From CAWCTB01 sp963798275 (GTDB taxonomy: Bacteria; Acidobacteriota; Terriglobia; Terriglobales; Acidobacteriaceae): 64,000 nt of DNA. The notes beneath the pieces were generated by a model. That model did not search any database and was not told where the DNA came from. It worked only from the letters and a program-made list of their open reading frames with translations. Positions 34,976-43,696 of this stretch are shown here, piece after piece. The position numbers were made by a program, and so were the translations under genes. Location: assembly GCA_963798275.1 (NCBI GenBank), contig CAWCTB010000029.1, positions 11,742-75,741 of the forward strand. Reading direction: 5' to 3'. Position 1 is the first letter of the stretch; each line of letters opens with the position of its first letter.

Positions 34976-35243
34976 GGAGGGTTCCTTCGTCGTCGTCGTC
35001 GTCGTCGCCGCCGCCGGGCGGCCTGTCATACGAGGGCTGGCAATCTACCCGCAGGTGTGCGGCGCACAACACGGACCGCCGGAACTCGCGGATCCGATGG
35101 ATGACCTCGTCTGTGGTCTCCCGCACCACCAGCTTCTCTCCGGTGATGAGGGTCAGCACGGTATCGGGCGCCTCTTCAATGAACTTGATGAGGTCCGAAT
35201 TCACCGCCAGGCGCGAGGTATTTAACCGCGTCAGCTGAATCAT
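34962..35243 (-). CDS. flbD: FlbD-like flagellar protein
   Basis: 93 residues. The first 60 match the small FlbD family found beside motA: MIQLTRLNTSRLAVNSD, FIEEAPDTVLTL, GEKLVVRETTDEV. The remaining tail is unusual: PPGGG followed by six Asp, produced by a CGT trinucleotide repeat at 34988-35005 read on the minus strand. The core is probably functional and the tail length may vary between strains. First gene of the flbD-motA-motB operon. The family has no well-defined activity despite its flagellar linkage; it is unrelated to the Caulobacter regulator of the same name. Confidence 0.85.
   Translation of the reverse strand: MIQLTRLNTSRLAVNSDLIKFIEEAPDTVLTLITGEKLVVRETTDEVIHRIREFRRSVLCAAHLRVDCQPSYDRPPGGGDDDDDDEGTLRGQE
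34988..35015. repeat. CGT/CGC trinucleotide repeat
   Basis: Six CGT units (34988-35005) followed by CGC units. Slippage would change the Asp run at the end of FlbD by whole residues without breaking its frame. Confidence 0.85.
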
Positions 35244-35280
35244 GCGAGTCCTTCAGCACGGGGATGCTGAGACATTGCAC

Positions 35281-35308
35281 CCATCGGCAAGAGTTGCCGG
35301 TCGCTTGA
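35281..35308 (-). promoter_or_regulatory. Possible sigma-28 promoter of flbD-motA-motB
   Basis: On the minus strand TCAA (35305-35308), 16 bases, GCCGATGG (35281-35288). The -10 element equals that of the flagellin promoter at 35423. The -35 is one base off TAAA and the spacer one base long, so support is moderate. It lies 38 bases before the flbD ATG. Confidence 0.45.
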
Positions 35309-35422
35309 CGGGCGGCAGGCCCCCGCAGCGAACCGCGCAACCATAAAGAAAGAAGGAGATGAAGATAAGGGGTTGCAAAGCGACCCGAAGAGCTTGGCAG
35401 GGTGAGGCTCCGCTGATTTCGT

Positions 35423-35449
35423 TAAAGCCCTTCCGCCGGAAGCCGATGG
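35423..35449 (+). promoter_or_regulatory. Sigma-28 (flagellar) promoter
   Basis: TAAA (35423-35426), exactly 15 bases, then GCCGATGG (35442-35449), matching the sigma-28 consensus TAAA-N15-GCCGATAA at all but two positions. It points at the flagellin start codon at 35562. Confidence 0.75.
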
Positions 35450-35554
35450 AATGTTTGTACAACGAGTCGGTTCCGCCGGCTACAACCCCCGGCAGAGGAT
35501 CCTGCGGGAAGCGAGCTCAAGCAGAGGTCGCGCAAGGTGGAACACTGAGAGGAG

Positions 35555-36160
35555 CTATCCCATGGCAATCAGCATTCTGAACAACACATCGACAATGTTG
35601 GTGGTGGTGTCGAAGGACAGGTTCCACACGTGTTCGACGATCATATTACGCGTGACCCGCCGGCCGGCGTTGCGCATCAGGTATTCCAGCAGACAAAATT
35701 CCTTCGAGGTCAGCTCGATGCGTTTTCCGGCGCGCTGGACCTTGCGCTCGACGCGGTCCAATTCCAGATCGGCAATATGGAGAACGGTGTCGACGGTCCT
35801 GGGGCCGCGCCGCATCAGCGCCCGCACGCGCGCCGACAGTTCGGTAAATGAGAATGGCTTGATCAGGCAGTCGTCCGCGCCACTGTCCAGAGACTGCACC
35901 CGGTCCTCGATGCGGCTGCGCGCCGTCAATACCAGAACCGGCAACGAAGGTTTCCTGGGGCGCACAGAGCGCAGGACATCGATGCCATCGACCTTTGGCA
36001 AGTTGAGGTCGAGGATCAGCAGGTCATATTCCCCGTCGATGGCCATGCAGCGCGCCTGCTCGCCGTCGGGCGCAACGTCGACAGCGTAGTGCTCAGCCTC
36101 AAGACCTTTCTGAACGAAGCTGGCTAAGGGCACGTCGTCTTCTACGACCAGGATTCGCAT
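35555..36160 (-). CDS. OmpR-family response regulator, C-terminus lost
   Basis: 201 residues. The receiver (1-115) has EDD, LLILDLNLP with the phospho-Asp and CLIKPF. The winged-helix output domain starts near 125 and shows ELTSKEFCLLEYLMRN, RRVTRNMIVEHVW and TTTNIVDV. Here the family continues with YxxxLRRKID and about 25 more residues ending near RGxGY. Instead, after NIVDV (about 35585) the protein runs nine unrelated codons to TAG. That missing part includes the recognition-wing hairpin, so DNA binding is doubtful. The break falls exactly where the flagellin start on the other strand ends. The usual partner histidine kinase downstream is also absent. Confidence 0.88.
   Translation of the reverse strand: MRILVVEDDVPLASFVQKGLEAEHYAVDVAPDGEQARCMAIDGEYDLLILDLNLPKVDGIDVLRSVRPRKPSLPVLVLTARSRIEDRVQSLDSGADDCLIKPFSFTELSARVRALMRRGPRTVDTVLHIADLELDRVERKVQRAGKRIELTSKEFCLLEYLMRNAGRRVTRNMIVEHVWNLSFDTTTNIVDVLFRMLIAMG
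35562..35585 (+). pseudogene. First eight codons of a flagellin gene
   Basis: ATG 35562 has GAGAGGAG upstream and a sigma-28 promoter 113 bases before it. Its first eight codons read MAISILNN, the standard flagellin N-terminus (MAxSxLNN). From codon 9 the sequence is instead the antisense of an OmpR-type regulator. The flagellin gene is therefore cut off at this point, either in the genome or by a false join in the assembly. Confidence 0.7.
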
Positions 36161-36387
36161 AGCGAGCCGATGTCAATCCGCGCTTGAGTCACGCGCAGAT
36201 CGGTAACATTCGAAGGTAACACTCGCGCTGTGACCCTGTCATTTTTCGCTGCCGATTCCTGCCGTCGATTCCCATTTTGGAAAGAAGCAAGAAACTTGCG
36301 CCTAAAGCCGTGCCATAACTTGGCTGACATCGACAAAGAAACGATTTTTCTGACGCTTTTTCATGGAAAAGAGCCAATACGCCACCC

Positions 36388-36393
36388 TATAAT
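36388..36393 (+). promoter_or_regulatory. Perfect -10 box six bases before a start codon
   Basis: TATAAT at 36388-36393 lies six bases before ATG 36400, so transcription would begin at or next to the A of the start codon, giving a leaderless mRNA. No Shine-Dalgarno sequence is present. No clear -35 was seen. Confidence 0.5.
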
Positions 36394-36399
36394 AAATCT

Positions 36400-36645
36400 A
36401 TGGCACGTGGTTGGGAGAGCAAGTCCGTCGAAGCGCAGATCGAAGAGTCCAGTCAATCAGATTCAAGCCGGGGCGATCGCAATGCCCCTTCAGCCGATGA
36501 AGTTCAGGTGCAGATGAAGAAAGCTGACCTGCTTTTGTCGCGCAAGCGAGTACTGCAACAGCTCGAACAAAGCAGCAACCAGCGTTACTCGGAATTGCTC
36601 CGGCAATCCCTCGCCGATCTCGATTCGCAGATCGGAAACGCATAG
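36400..36645 (+). CDS. Small conserved hypothetical protein (81 aa)
   Basis: 81 residues, hydrophilic and largely helical: an N-terminal MARGWESKSVEAQIE motif, a Ser-rich linker, and a helical part with LLSRKRVLQQLE and SLADLDSQI, possibly a coiled coil. The MARGWESKSVE start is one I associate with short proteins from Acidobacteriota genomes. No membrane segment or enzyme motif. It appears to be made from a leaderless transcript. Function unknown. Confidence 0.65.
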   Translation: MARGWESKSVEAQIEESSQSDSSRGDRNAPSADEVQVQMKKADLLLSRKRVLQQLEQSSNQRYSELLRQSLADLDSQIGNA

Positions 36646-36789
36646 GCGGTCACGCGAGAAGAACGCGATTCACGCCGGTCTCTGCAGCGATCGGCGAAGG
36701 AGAACTGCTGCCCGCGCCTCACATTGTGCTGTGATTGTAGTCACGGAAGCAGGTTCAACTCCGCCGCAGAATGAGCCAGAGGTGGAGTT

Positions 36790-36933
36790 ATGCCGGTCCT
36801 GGTCATCGCTGTAGTATTCTTCATCATTTTCCTGGTCATGGGTGTCATGGGAGTGACCGCCATGGTGGCCGAACACAAGGGCCACCTTTTCAGCGGACAT
36901 TGGAGTGACGAGGCGAAGCCGAAACGCTCTTGA
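36790..36933 (+). CDS. Small single-helix membrane protein (47 aa)
   Basis: A 47-residue frame starting at ATG 36790, with AGAGGTGGAG just upstream. About 20 hydrophobic residues (VLVIAVVFFIIFLV) form one membrane helix, followed by a short soluble tail rich in His and Lys (AEHKGHLFSGHW). Good ribosome-binding site and a clean helix argue that it is real. Function unknown. Confidence 0.6.
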   Translation: MPVLVIAVVFFIIFLVMGVMGVTAMVAEHKGHLFSGHWSDEAKPKRS

Positions 36934-37039
36934 GCGTCGGTGTTCCCGTTTCAGGCTGAGTGGGTTTGGCCGGCTCAGGATGGCGAGCCCGCCAGAACGA
37001 TCCGCGAGCGGTTGGCGAGATCGTTGGTTAGCGGTCTGA

Positions 37040-37570
37040 TTAGACGAACTCCATGGCGCGGGCCAGACAATCCTCACAGAACGCACTTTCCTTGATATCG
37101 ATCCATTCCACCGCGTGCGAAGGCGCCATGACGCAACGGTAGTCGCTGCAATGAGCCAGGTGCAGCGTGTGTCCGAGTTCGTGCACTGATTCAACCAGCA
37201 GACGACGGGCCTGCAGATCGATGTCCTCCGGCAATCCATACAATTCCTGCCGCAGCCGGTGGTAGGAAACGAGGGCACACTTGCCGTCGGTCTGCGCCTC
37301 TCCGAAAACAAACGTCAAGATAGGGATGTACAGGTCGAGTCCGGTTACCCCCAGCAATCGCCAGGTTTGGCTGTTCACGTAGCGCTGCATGCTGGCGAGG
37401 ATTTCCGACGAGTGATACTGCTGCCGCTCAGCGTGCAGCGCGAACGAGGTCTCCAGCGGCGGAGAAAGAGTCTCCGTGGGAATGTGGAATGCGTCGCTGA
37501 GCGCCTTGGCCAGCCAATCCAGCAACCGCAGGTCCACCGCGCCGACCGGCAGTAGTTGCAGTTTCTTCAT
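37040..37570 (-). CDS. amzA: Archaemetzincin-family zinc metalloprotease
   Basis: 176 residues. The extended zinc motif HELGHTLHLAHC is followed by CVMAPSH and FCEDC, matching the archaemetzincin signature HExxHxxGxxxCxxxxCxM with a C-terminal Cys pair that holds a second zinc. The N-terminal half has the expected mixed alpha/beta layout, including LDLYIPILTFVFGEA. Substrates of bacterial and archaeal members are unknown. The gene is the last in a long operon: its ATG overlaps the stop of the NtrC-type regulator by four bases, so it is co-translated with a redox-sensing two-component system, an unusual setting. Confidence 0.92.
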   Translation of the reverse strand: MKKLQLLPVGAVDLRLLDWLAKALSDAFHIPTETLSPPLETSFALHAERQQYHSSEILASMQRYVNSQTWRLLGVTGLDLYIPILTFVFGEAQTDGKCALVSYHRLRQELYGLPEDIDLQARRLLVESVHELGHTLHLAHCSDYRCVMAPSHAVEWIDIKESAFCEDCLARAMEFV

Positions 37571-38938
37571 TGACTTTCGACGCCGGCCAATTCTCTGTCT
37601 TTCCGGTTCCAGCCGTACTTCTTGAGCCGATGGTGCAGCGTAACCCGATCAATGTTCAGCACCTCGGCAGCCCGTGTCTGGTTTCCTCCGCACTCCTCGA
37701 GCACGCGCAGGATGTGCGCCTTCTCCACCTCGTCGAGGCTGCGCACTTCACTTGCGGGCGTGCCATTTCTGGTCTTGAGAGTGAAGTCCTGTTCGCGCAA
37801 CTCCGGCTCCTGCGCCACCACCATGGCGCGTTCGACCGCATTTTCCAGCTCCCGAATATTACCCGGCCAGGGATACTGCTGCAGAATGCTCATGGCGGCC
37901 GGCGACACCCGGTTGATCTTCTTGTTCATTTCCCCCGAGAACTTGCGCACGAAGTGATTGACCAACAAAGGAATGTCCTCGAGGCGATCGCGCAGCGGCG
38001 GCAATTCGATGTGGAAGACATTCAAGCGATAGAAAAGATCGGGCCGGAATTTGCCTTCTTCGATGGCCTGTTCCAGGTTCCGGTTGGTTGCGGCAATCAC
38101 GCGGAAGTCGACCTTGATGGTCTGATTGCCGCCCACACGAACGATCTCGCGCTCCTGTAGCACCCGCAGCAGGTCGGTTTGTGTTTTGAGGCTGATGTCG
38201 CCGATTTCGTCGAGAAACACCGTACCGCCTTCGGCAATCTCGAACTTTCCCTTTCTTGCGATACTGCGCGCCGGTGAAGGCACCTTTTTCATGGCCAAAC
38301 AGCTCGCTCTCCAGCAGCGTTTCCGTGAGCGCCCCGCAATGGATCACCACCAGCGGATGATAGCGCCGCACACTGCCGGCATGAATGGCGCGCGCCACCA
38401 GCTCCTTTCCAGTACCACTCTCGCCGGTGATGAGCACAGTGGCGTCGGTGGGGGCGACCGTCTCGATGGCGTCGAAGACCCGCTTCATGGCAACGCTCTG
38501 GCCGATAATGTCCGACGGATGTGCGATCTCCGCGACTGTCTCTTTAAGCCGGGTGTTCTCCTGCTGGGTGCGACGGTGGGACATCGCCTTGGCGATCAGA
38601 TGCGCGATCTCGTCAGGATCGAGCGGTTTGGTCACGTAGTCGTAGGCCCCGTTCTTTAACGCCGCGATCGCAGTTTCGACGGAAGCATAGCCCGTCATGA
38701 TGATGACCAGCATCTCGGGATAGATCTCGTGCAAGCGCCGCTGCAACTCAATGCCATCGGTGCCCCGCATCTTGATGTCGACCAGCGCGACGTCGAAAGT
38801 CGTGGTTGCGACCCGCGTGAGCGCCTCGTTGGCGTTTTCGGCGGTGCCGACCTCGTAGCCTTCCTCGGCGAACCATTTCGCCAGGGAATCGCGAACGCTC
38901 AGTTCGTCATCCACGATCAGTAATTTACCTTTATCCAT
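37567..38938 (-). CDS. Sigma-54-dependent response regulator (NtrC family, module 2), frameshifted
   Basis: About 456 residues once one A is removed from GGGAAAGTTCGAG at 38246-38248. That changes KGKVRDC to KGKFEIAEGG, the normal continuation. The receiver (1-120) has DDE, ALVDIKMRGTDG and VTKPL. The AAA+ domain has GESGTGKE, intact GAFTGA, GGTVFLDEIG and RPDLFYRLNV. The C-terminal Fis domain has GGNQTRAAEVLNIDR. It is paired with the heme-motif histidine kinase encoded six bases upstream and overlaps the archaemetzincin gene. Unlike the module-1 regulator it keeps the canonical GAFTGA loop. Probable targets are the neighbouring redox genes and the sigma-54 promoter at 32802, but this is inference. 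Confidence 0.9.
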
Positions 38939-38943
38939 TCCCT

Positions 38944-40636
38944 TTACCTCGCTTCGGCCAACACAGGCTTCTCATCGCTCCGGGGAGCGGGTTTGTGGCT
39001 ATCCAATGGCAGCACGATCTTGAAGGTGGTACCGCGGCCGATGGCGGAGTCGACTTCGATCTGGCCGCCGTGCCGCTCGACGATGTTCTGGCTGATTGCC
39101 AACCCAAGGCCGGAGCCACCTGCCTCCTTCGTGGTGTAGAACGGCTCGAAGATGTGCGGCAGGTGTTCTTCTGGAATGCCGATCCCATCGTCGCGAATGG
39201 TAAGTTGCAGCGCATCGTCAGCCGCTTGCGTCTTGATCCACAAATTGCCGCCCTGCGGCATCGCGTCAATGGCATTGATCACCATCGCCAGCACAACCTG
39301 TTCGATCTGTGCCGGGTCGCAGTGCGCGGGCGGAAGGTCTGCAGCCAGATCCAGGTTCAGCACCACGCCGCCCAGATCCATTTTGTGCTGGACGAGGCGC
39401 ACACAGCGATCGATGACCTGATTTAAGTCAGACCACGCCAGGTTGATGGGAGAGACGCGCGAGAAGCTGAGCAGGTTGTGCACCAGGTCGCCGCAGCGCT
39501 TGCTTTCGGAAGCAATCATGTCCAGAGACTGGACCATCTCTTCGCTCCGCGGTTGCTTTCGGTAAAAGGTTCAGAATCCAGCGCTTCACTAGCCGCGAGT
39601 AGGTCAGAATGCCTGATAGCGGGTTGTTGATCTCGTGCGCCACCACGGCCGCCATTTTCCCGATCGTGGCCATCTTCTCCACATTCAGCATGCGCTGGTG
39701 CGTCTGCGTCAATTCGCGAGTTTTCTCTTCCACCCGCTCTTCCAGAACCTGCGCCCATGCCGTGATCTCCGCTTGCGCCACTTGCAGGCGGTTACTCATT
39801 TCATTGAAGGAGCTTGCCAGGTCACCCAACTCATCTTGCGAGCCGACTTTCAATTGGAATCCCAGTTCGCCCTTGGCCAGGCGCTCAGTGCCTCCCTGCA
39901 GAGTTCGCAATGGTTTTTGCACTACTCTCCAAATGAAGATCCCGCAGAGCGACACCACCAGAATCAAGGCAAACAGAAAATAAGCCAGCATCCGACGCCG
40001 GTCCTGGGCGAGGCTGGCGTCCACTTTGGCCAGCGACAGATTGGTGTCGAGCACCCCCAGGATTTTGGTGCTGGCCGGGTGCGCGTGACAGGCGGCGTTC
40101 GCGCACGCCGGCTGGTTCTCGATGGGAGTGATGATGCCCAGCACACGGCTGCCATCTGCACGGTAAATCCTGAAGCGGTCGGAACGTTTTAACATCGCCA
40201 GCGGTTTGGAGTGCTCATGACAGGCGTAACAAGACTCGGAGTCCTTGTCCACGCTCTTGCCAACCTCCGCCGGATCGGTGGAATAGCTGATGGTGCCTTC
40301 CGAATTGAGGATGCGCACCCGAACCATCCCGGGCTGGTCCGCCATGTTCAGCATCATCTCGAAGAGGCCTTGCGGATCGTCCTTCAGCATGTAGGAGGAA
40401 GCGCTGCGCCGCAGCACTTCGCTCTGCTGTTCTGCGCTCACCAGCGCCGCCGCCTCAAGATGTCGCCTGTGCTGGGCCACCGTGAGATACATCAGCAACG
40501 AAAAGATCAGTACCAGCACCACGAAGATGGACGCCATCAGCTTGGCGCCGACACTATGGCCAATTCCGTGTGGCCAAATGGCAGACCGCCCTTGTTCCAG
40601 GCGTCTGTCGTCTTCGCACTGGTCAGTCTCCCGCAT
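38944..40636 (-). CDS. Heme-motif periplasmic sensor histidine kinase (module 2), frameshifted
   Basis: About 563 residues after removing one base near 39545. ATG 40636 overlaps the NrfD gene end by 14 bases. Two membrane helices (about 35-55 and 230-250) enclose a periplasmic domain. It contains CYACH (CxxCH) and, after 45 residues, CANAACH (Cx4CH), both c-type heme attachment motifs. HAMP, coiled coil, HisKA (VVAHEINNP), and HATPase with DDGIGIP, FEPFYTTK and GSGLGL follow. A sensor with covalently bound heme would read redox state or a small gas ligand outside the membrane. It is paired with the downstream NtrC regulator and co-encoded with a cytochrome c and NrfD/HybA subunits. Heme binding is deduced from motifs only. 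Confidence 0.85.
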
Positions 40637-41810
40637 GGGCTGACAACGCGACCTCCGCGCGGTCGAACTCCGGTTGGCAGATCCCCCGCGCCGGAACCTT
40701 CTGCTCGGGGAAGATGGGCAGGTACTTTGCCACGACGCCGAATATGGCGAAGCCCAGCGCAACGAACATGGCGGTGATCACCATCTCCGTCCACTTAGGG
40801 ACGTAGCGCGCACCGGCCGTGCTTTCAACACCGGTGATAGTGACATTGAGACGATTGGTGACGAAACCGAGCAGCGTCAGCACGGCTGCAAGATACAGAC
40901 CCTGCGCGCTCTCCCGAATCTTCGGCACCAGCAGCAGCCCCAGAGGAAGCAGCACCGACAGCAGAATCTCTAACAGGAAGAACTGCTGCGCGTAGCTCGG
41001 GACCAGAACCAGCTTCAGCACGCCACGGTGGTACAGGTCCTCGAACTTCAGGATGCCGTATAGCGCGAGAACGACCACCAGTGCCCGTCCCAGGTCGCGC
41101 AGGATGGGAAGCTCCAGCTCACGGCCGAAGTACTTCGAGCTCAGCGAGGACTCGAAGATGGTCATCGCCAGCCCTACCGCGATGGCCGACAGGAAGAAGA
41201 ACACCGGCAGCAGCGGGCTCCACCAGAAGGGATGCAGCTTGTTGGGCATGATCAGGTAGAGCGTGCCCAGAGACGACTGGTGCAGGGTGGAGAGCAGCAC
41301 TCCCAGAATCACGAACACCACCATGATGCTGCGCACGATCTTCAGCGGCTTCTGCAGGTTGAATTTTTCCAGCACGATGGGCAAGAACTCCAGCGCCAGC
41401 ACCGTGGTGTACAACATGACGCACCACGCCACTTCGAACATGACCGAATGCGGATTGCGCATGATCAGCGGATGCCAGATGTTCCACGGCAGGCCAAGGT
41501 CGTACATCAGCGCGGCGCACACCAGCAGATAGCCGAGAAATGCGGTGAGAATTGCAGGCCGCACGATGGCATGCATCCGCTTGATGTTGAAGATTTCGAC
41601 CGCCGCCGTCAGCGTAAAGCCACCGGCGGCCAGCATCACCCCGCACATCACATCAAAACCAATCCACAAGCCCCAGGGAAACTGATTGCTGAGGTTGGTT
41701 GACGCGCCTAGCCCGTGGAAAAAGCGCAGATACGTGCAGTAGATACCGGCGATCATGATGACCACGAACAAGGCTTTCCAGAAGGTGAAGTGGACTTTCC
41801 GGACCGTCAT
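40623..41810 (-). CDS. NrfD/HybB-family quinone-interacting membrane subunit (module 2)
   Basis: 395 residues, about ten helices. NLSNQFPWGLWIG, GLPWNIWHPLI and VLLSTLHQSSLG correspond to the module-1 protein at 12042, so the two are clearly paralogues. It would pass electrons between quinones and the four-cluster ferredoxin encoded upstream (ATGA overlap). The 3' end overlaps the heme-motif histidine kinase gene by 14 bases, tying sensor and redox complex together. Confidence 0.88.
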   Translation of the reverse strand: MTVRKVHFTFWKALFVVIMIAGIYCTYLRFFHGLGASTNLSNQFPWGLWIGFDVMCGVMLAAGGFTLTAAVEIFNIKRMHAIVRPAILTAFLGYLLVCAALMYDLGLPWNIWHPLIMRNPHSVMFEVAWCVMLYTTVLALEFLPIVLEKFNLQKPLKIVRSIMVVFVILGVLLSTLHQSSLGTLYLIMPNKLHPFWWSPLLPVFFFLSAIAVGLAMTIFESSLSSKYFGRELELPILRDLGRALVVVLALYGILKFEDLYHRGVLKLVLVPSYAQQFFLLEILLSVLLPLGLLLVPKIRESAQGLYLAAVLTLLGFVTNRLNVTITGVESTAGARYVPKWTEMVITAMFVALGFAIFGVVAKYLPIFPEQKVPARGICQPEFDRAEVALSAHAGD

Positions 41811-42574
41811 TGCGCACCGCCTTTCCCATCCTTCTCCTGAGCTTCCGCTTCGGCCACTTCTTCGCGCCGGTGAGTGATCCAGTAAATGCCGCCCAGCAAC
41901 GTGCCGAACAGTGGGACGAAATCAGGAATGCGCGACAGCACCTGATAGGTGTACATGGGGAGCGCGCGGTCGGTCAGGTCTGTCCGGTAGCCAAAAAGGT
42001 TGAAGGGCGCGGAGGACAGCAACAGGACGGAGGTGCCACCGACTTCGGTTTCTCCGAAGATGTGCGGCAGGTAGTTCCCGGGATTGTCGTGAATACGCTT
42101 CTTAGCTTCTTCCAGCAACTGGTCGCGATCGCCGAATTTGGTGGCGCCAGTCGGGCAAACTTCCGCGCAGGCCGTCGGTTTTCCTGCAACCACTCGTGGG
42201 CTGCACATGATGCACTTGCGCACCCCGGGGACGGCTTTCTCCCATTCGTACTTGGGCACGCTAAAGGGACATGCGGCCATGCAGTAGCGGCATCCCATGC
42301 AGCGGCTCTTGTCGTAGGTTACCGGGCCGAGGGCGGTCTTCTTCATCGCGCCCACCGGGCAGACCGAAGCGCAAGCCGGGTCTTCGCAGTTCATGCATAA
42401 GCGGCGCATGAATTTGTCGTCTTTGGTCAGAACCGCGGTGTACTTGTGGGCCGAGGTGATCTCTTCAGCCGCGATCTTGTCGTCGTACGGTAAGCCATTT
42501 TCCGTGGCGCAGGCCTGCTCGCACTGCTTGCAGCCTATGCACAGGGTCGCATCGTAGAGTATTCCGTAACTCAT
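41807..42574 (-). CDS. HybA/DmsB-like 4x[4Fe-4S] ferredoxin subunit (module 2)
   Basis: 255 residues with four cysteine clusters: CIGCKQCEQACA, CMNCEDPACASVCP, CMGCRYCMAACP and CIMCSPRVVAGKPTACAEVCP. A likely C-terminal membrane segment lies near residue 220 (LFGTLLGGIYWI). No twin-arginine signal is visible. Paralogue of the protein at 13229. It is coupled to the NrfD-type gene and lies 358 bases downstream of a cytochrome c gene on the same strand. No catalytic subunit accompanies it, so the oxidised or reduced substrate is unknown. Confidence 0.9.
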   Translation of the reverse strand: MSYGILYDATLCIGCKQCEQACATENGLPYDDKIAAEEITSAHKYTAVLTKDDKFMRRLCMNCEDPACASVCPVGAMKKTALGPVTYDKSRCMGCRYCMAACPFSVPKYEWEKAVPGVRKCIMCSPRVVAGKPTACAEVCPTGATKFGDRDQLLEEAKKRIHDNPGNYLPHIFGETEVGGTSVLLLSSAPFNLFGYRTDLTDRALPMYTYQVLSRIPDFVPLFGTLLGGIYWITHRREEVAEAEAQEKDGKGGAQ

Positions 42575-42932
42575 GAAGTCCTCCCAAGCTGCCCGTGCGC
42601 AAAAGCGAAGTGAGCGTCAAGCCGCAAGACTGCGCCGGGCAGGAGGCGAAAGCTGAGAAATGAAACGGAGTGAGCACCGCAGCCAAGTGAGGACGATAGG
42701 AACCTCTTCGTCAGGGCAGCGCTGGGATTGAGGATTTGCGGTGCGCAAGCGGCTAAACGGACGCGAAATCGGAGATATTTGCGGTACGGCTTTGCCCGGA
42801 GTGTCGCGAAAAATCGCTTCGCGGCAGTGGACAACCTGTCCCGTAGCCTGCTGCGGAAGATCACAGCCAAACCCTGTTCCAGCGCAGGCGGCTACACCGT
42901 TGTAGTCCCTGCCCGAGGTGCGGTGAAGGAGA
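42575..42932. other. Gap between cytochrome c and ferredoxin genes
   Basis: 358 bases. I see no gene, tRNA or strong hairpin here. Confidence 0.45.
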
Positions 42933-43262
42933 CTACTTCTTGCCCAAGGCCTTTACATAAGCAGCCAGCTTCTGTGCGTCTGCCTGGCTTACACCCTTGT
43001 TGGCAAAAGCATGCGAAGCTTTCTTCTGCGGCCCGCCGTTCTCGATAAAGTCAGCGAGATCGGCGTCTGAGGCCTTCTGCACCTTGTCGGACGAGAACTC
43101 AGGAGCTCCCATCTTCTTTCCGGCAGCGCTGCCTTTGCCATCGGGACCATGGCAGCCGGCGCACTTCGCCTTGTAGAGGTCTTCTTGAGCCCAGGAGAGA
43201 TTCGGCAAAACGAGGAAGAGGGCCACAGCTACCAGTAGAACCGCTAAGATTACTTTCTTCAT
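42933..43262 (-). CDS. Small secreted class I cytochrome c
   Basis: 109 residues from ATG 43262 (GGGAGAAG just upstream; an ATG 24 bases earlier lacks such a site). A signal peptide (MKKVILAVLLVAVALFLV ending near SWA) precedes a single-heme cytochrome c: CAGCH (heme), then axial-ligand Met in KKMGAPEF, and a C-terminal helix LAAYVKALGKK. It would carry electrons in the periplasm, probably to or from the HybA/NrfD module encoded downstream. Confidence 0.92.
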   Translation of the reverse strand: MKKVILAVLLVAVALFLVLPNLSWAQEDLYKAKCAGCHGPDGKGSAAGKKMGAPEFSSDKVQKASDADLADFIENGGPQKKASHAFANKGVSQADAQKLAAYVKALGKK

Positions 43263-43696
43263 TACTTCTCCCTGACACCACAACAAATATGAAAGTATAA
43301 AAACGACGATCTTCTAATCACTTACATGACTCACGCCGAGGGATTTCTCTCCCGGCAGATACAGTTTCGTATGCCAGAATTTGAAAAGCTGTGATTTGCG
43401 TCACTTCGGGCCGTGATGCGTTTCTCATCGTTTTCGCCTGAACTGGGAATGAAGTCTGAGGAAATCTTCATCGCTTTTCGATGGCGGCAGGATCAACTCG
43501 AATGACCTGTTGCGTTCTACATCTAGGCGAATGTACGGCTAGGCATTGATGAGATTCGCATCGATTCTGACCTTCTCACCAGGTCCATAGCACGGTGCAG
43601 GGCATGACTCCTGTGTGCCAGAATCGCATCCAAACACTACGCAAATAAAACGTTAACGCTGAGGATAGGAAGATCGAAAATAGCGCAGACGTTATC
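43263..43696. other. Divergent region between cytochrome c and amine oxidase genes
   Basis: 434 bases. No supported gene. It must hold the promoters for both directions. No sigma-54 element of full consensus was found on the minus strand. Confidence 0.45.

Noticed and set aside
35562..36089. Long plus-strand frame continuing the flagellin start
   Set aside because: After eight codons the translation is antisense of the OmpR regulator and carries no flagellin sequence.
42728..43048. 106-codon plus-strand frame
   Set aside because: It overlaps the cytochrome c gene antisense and has no similarity that I recognise.
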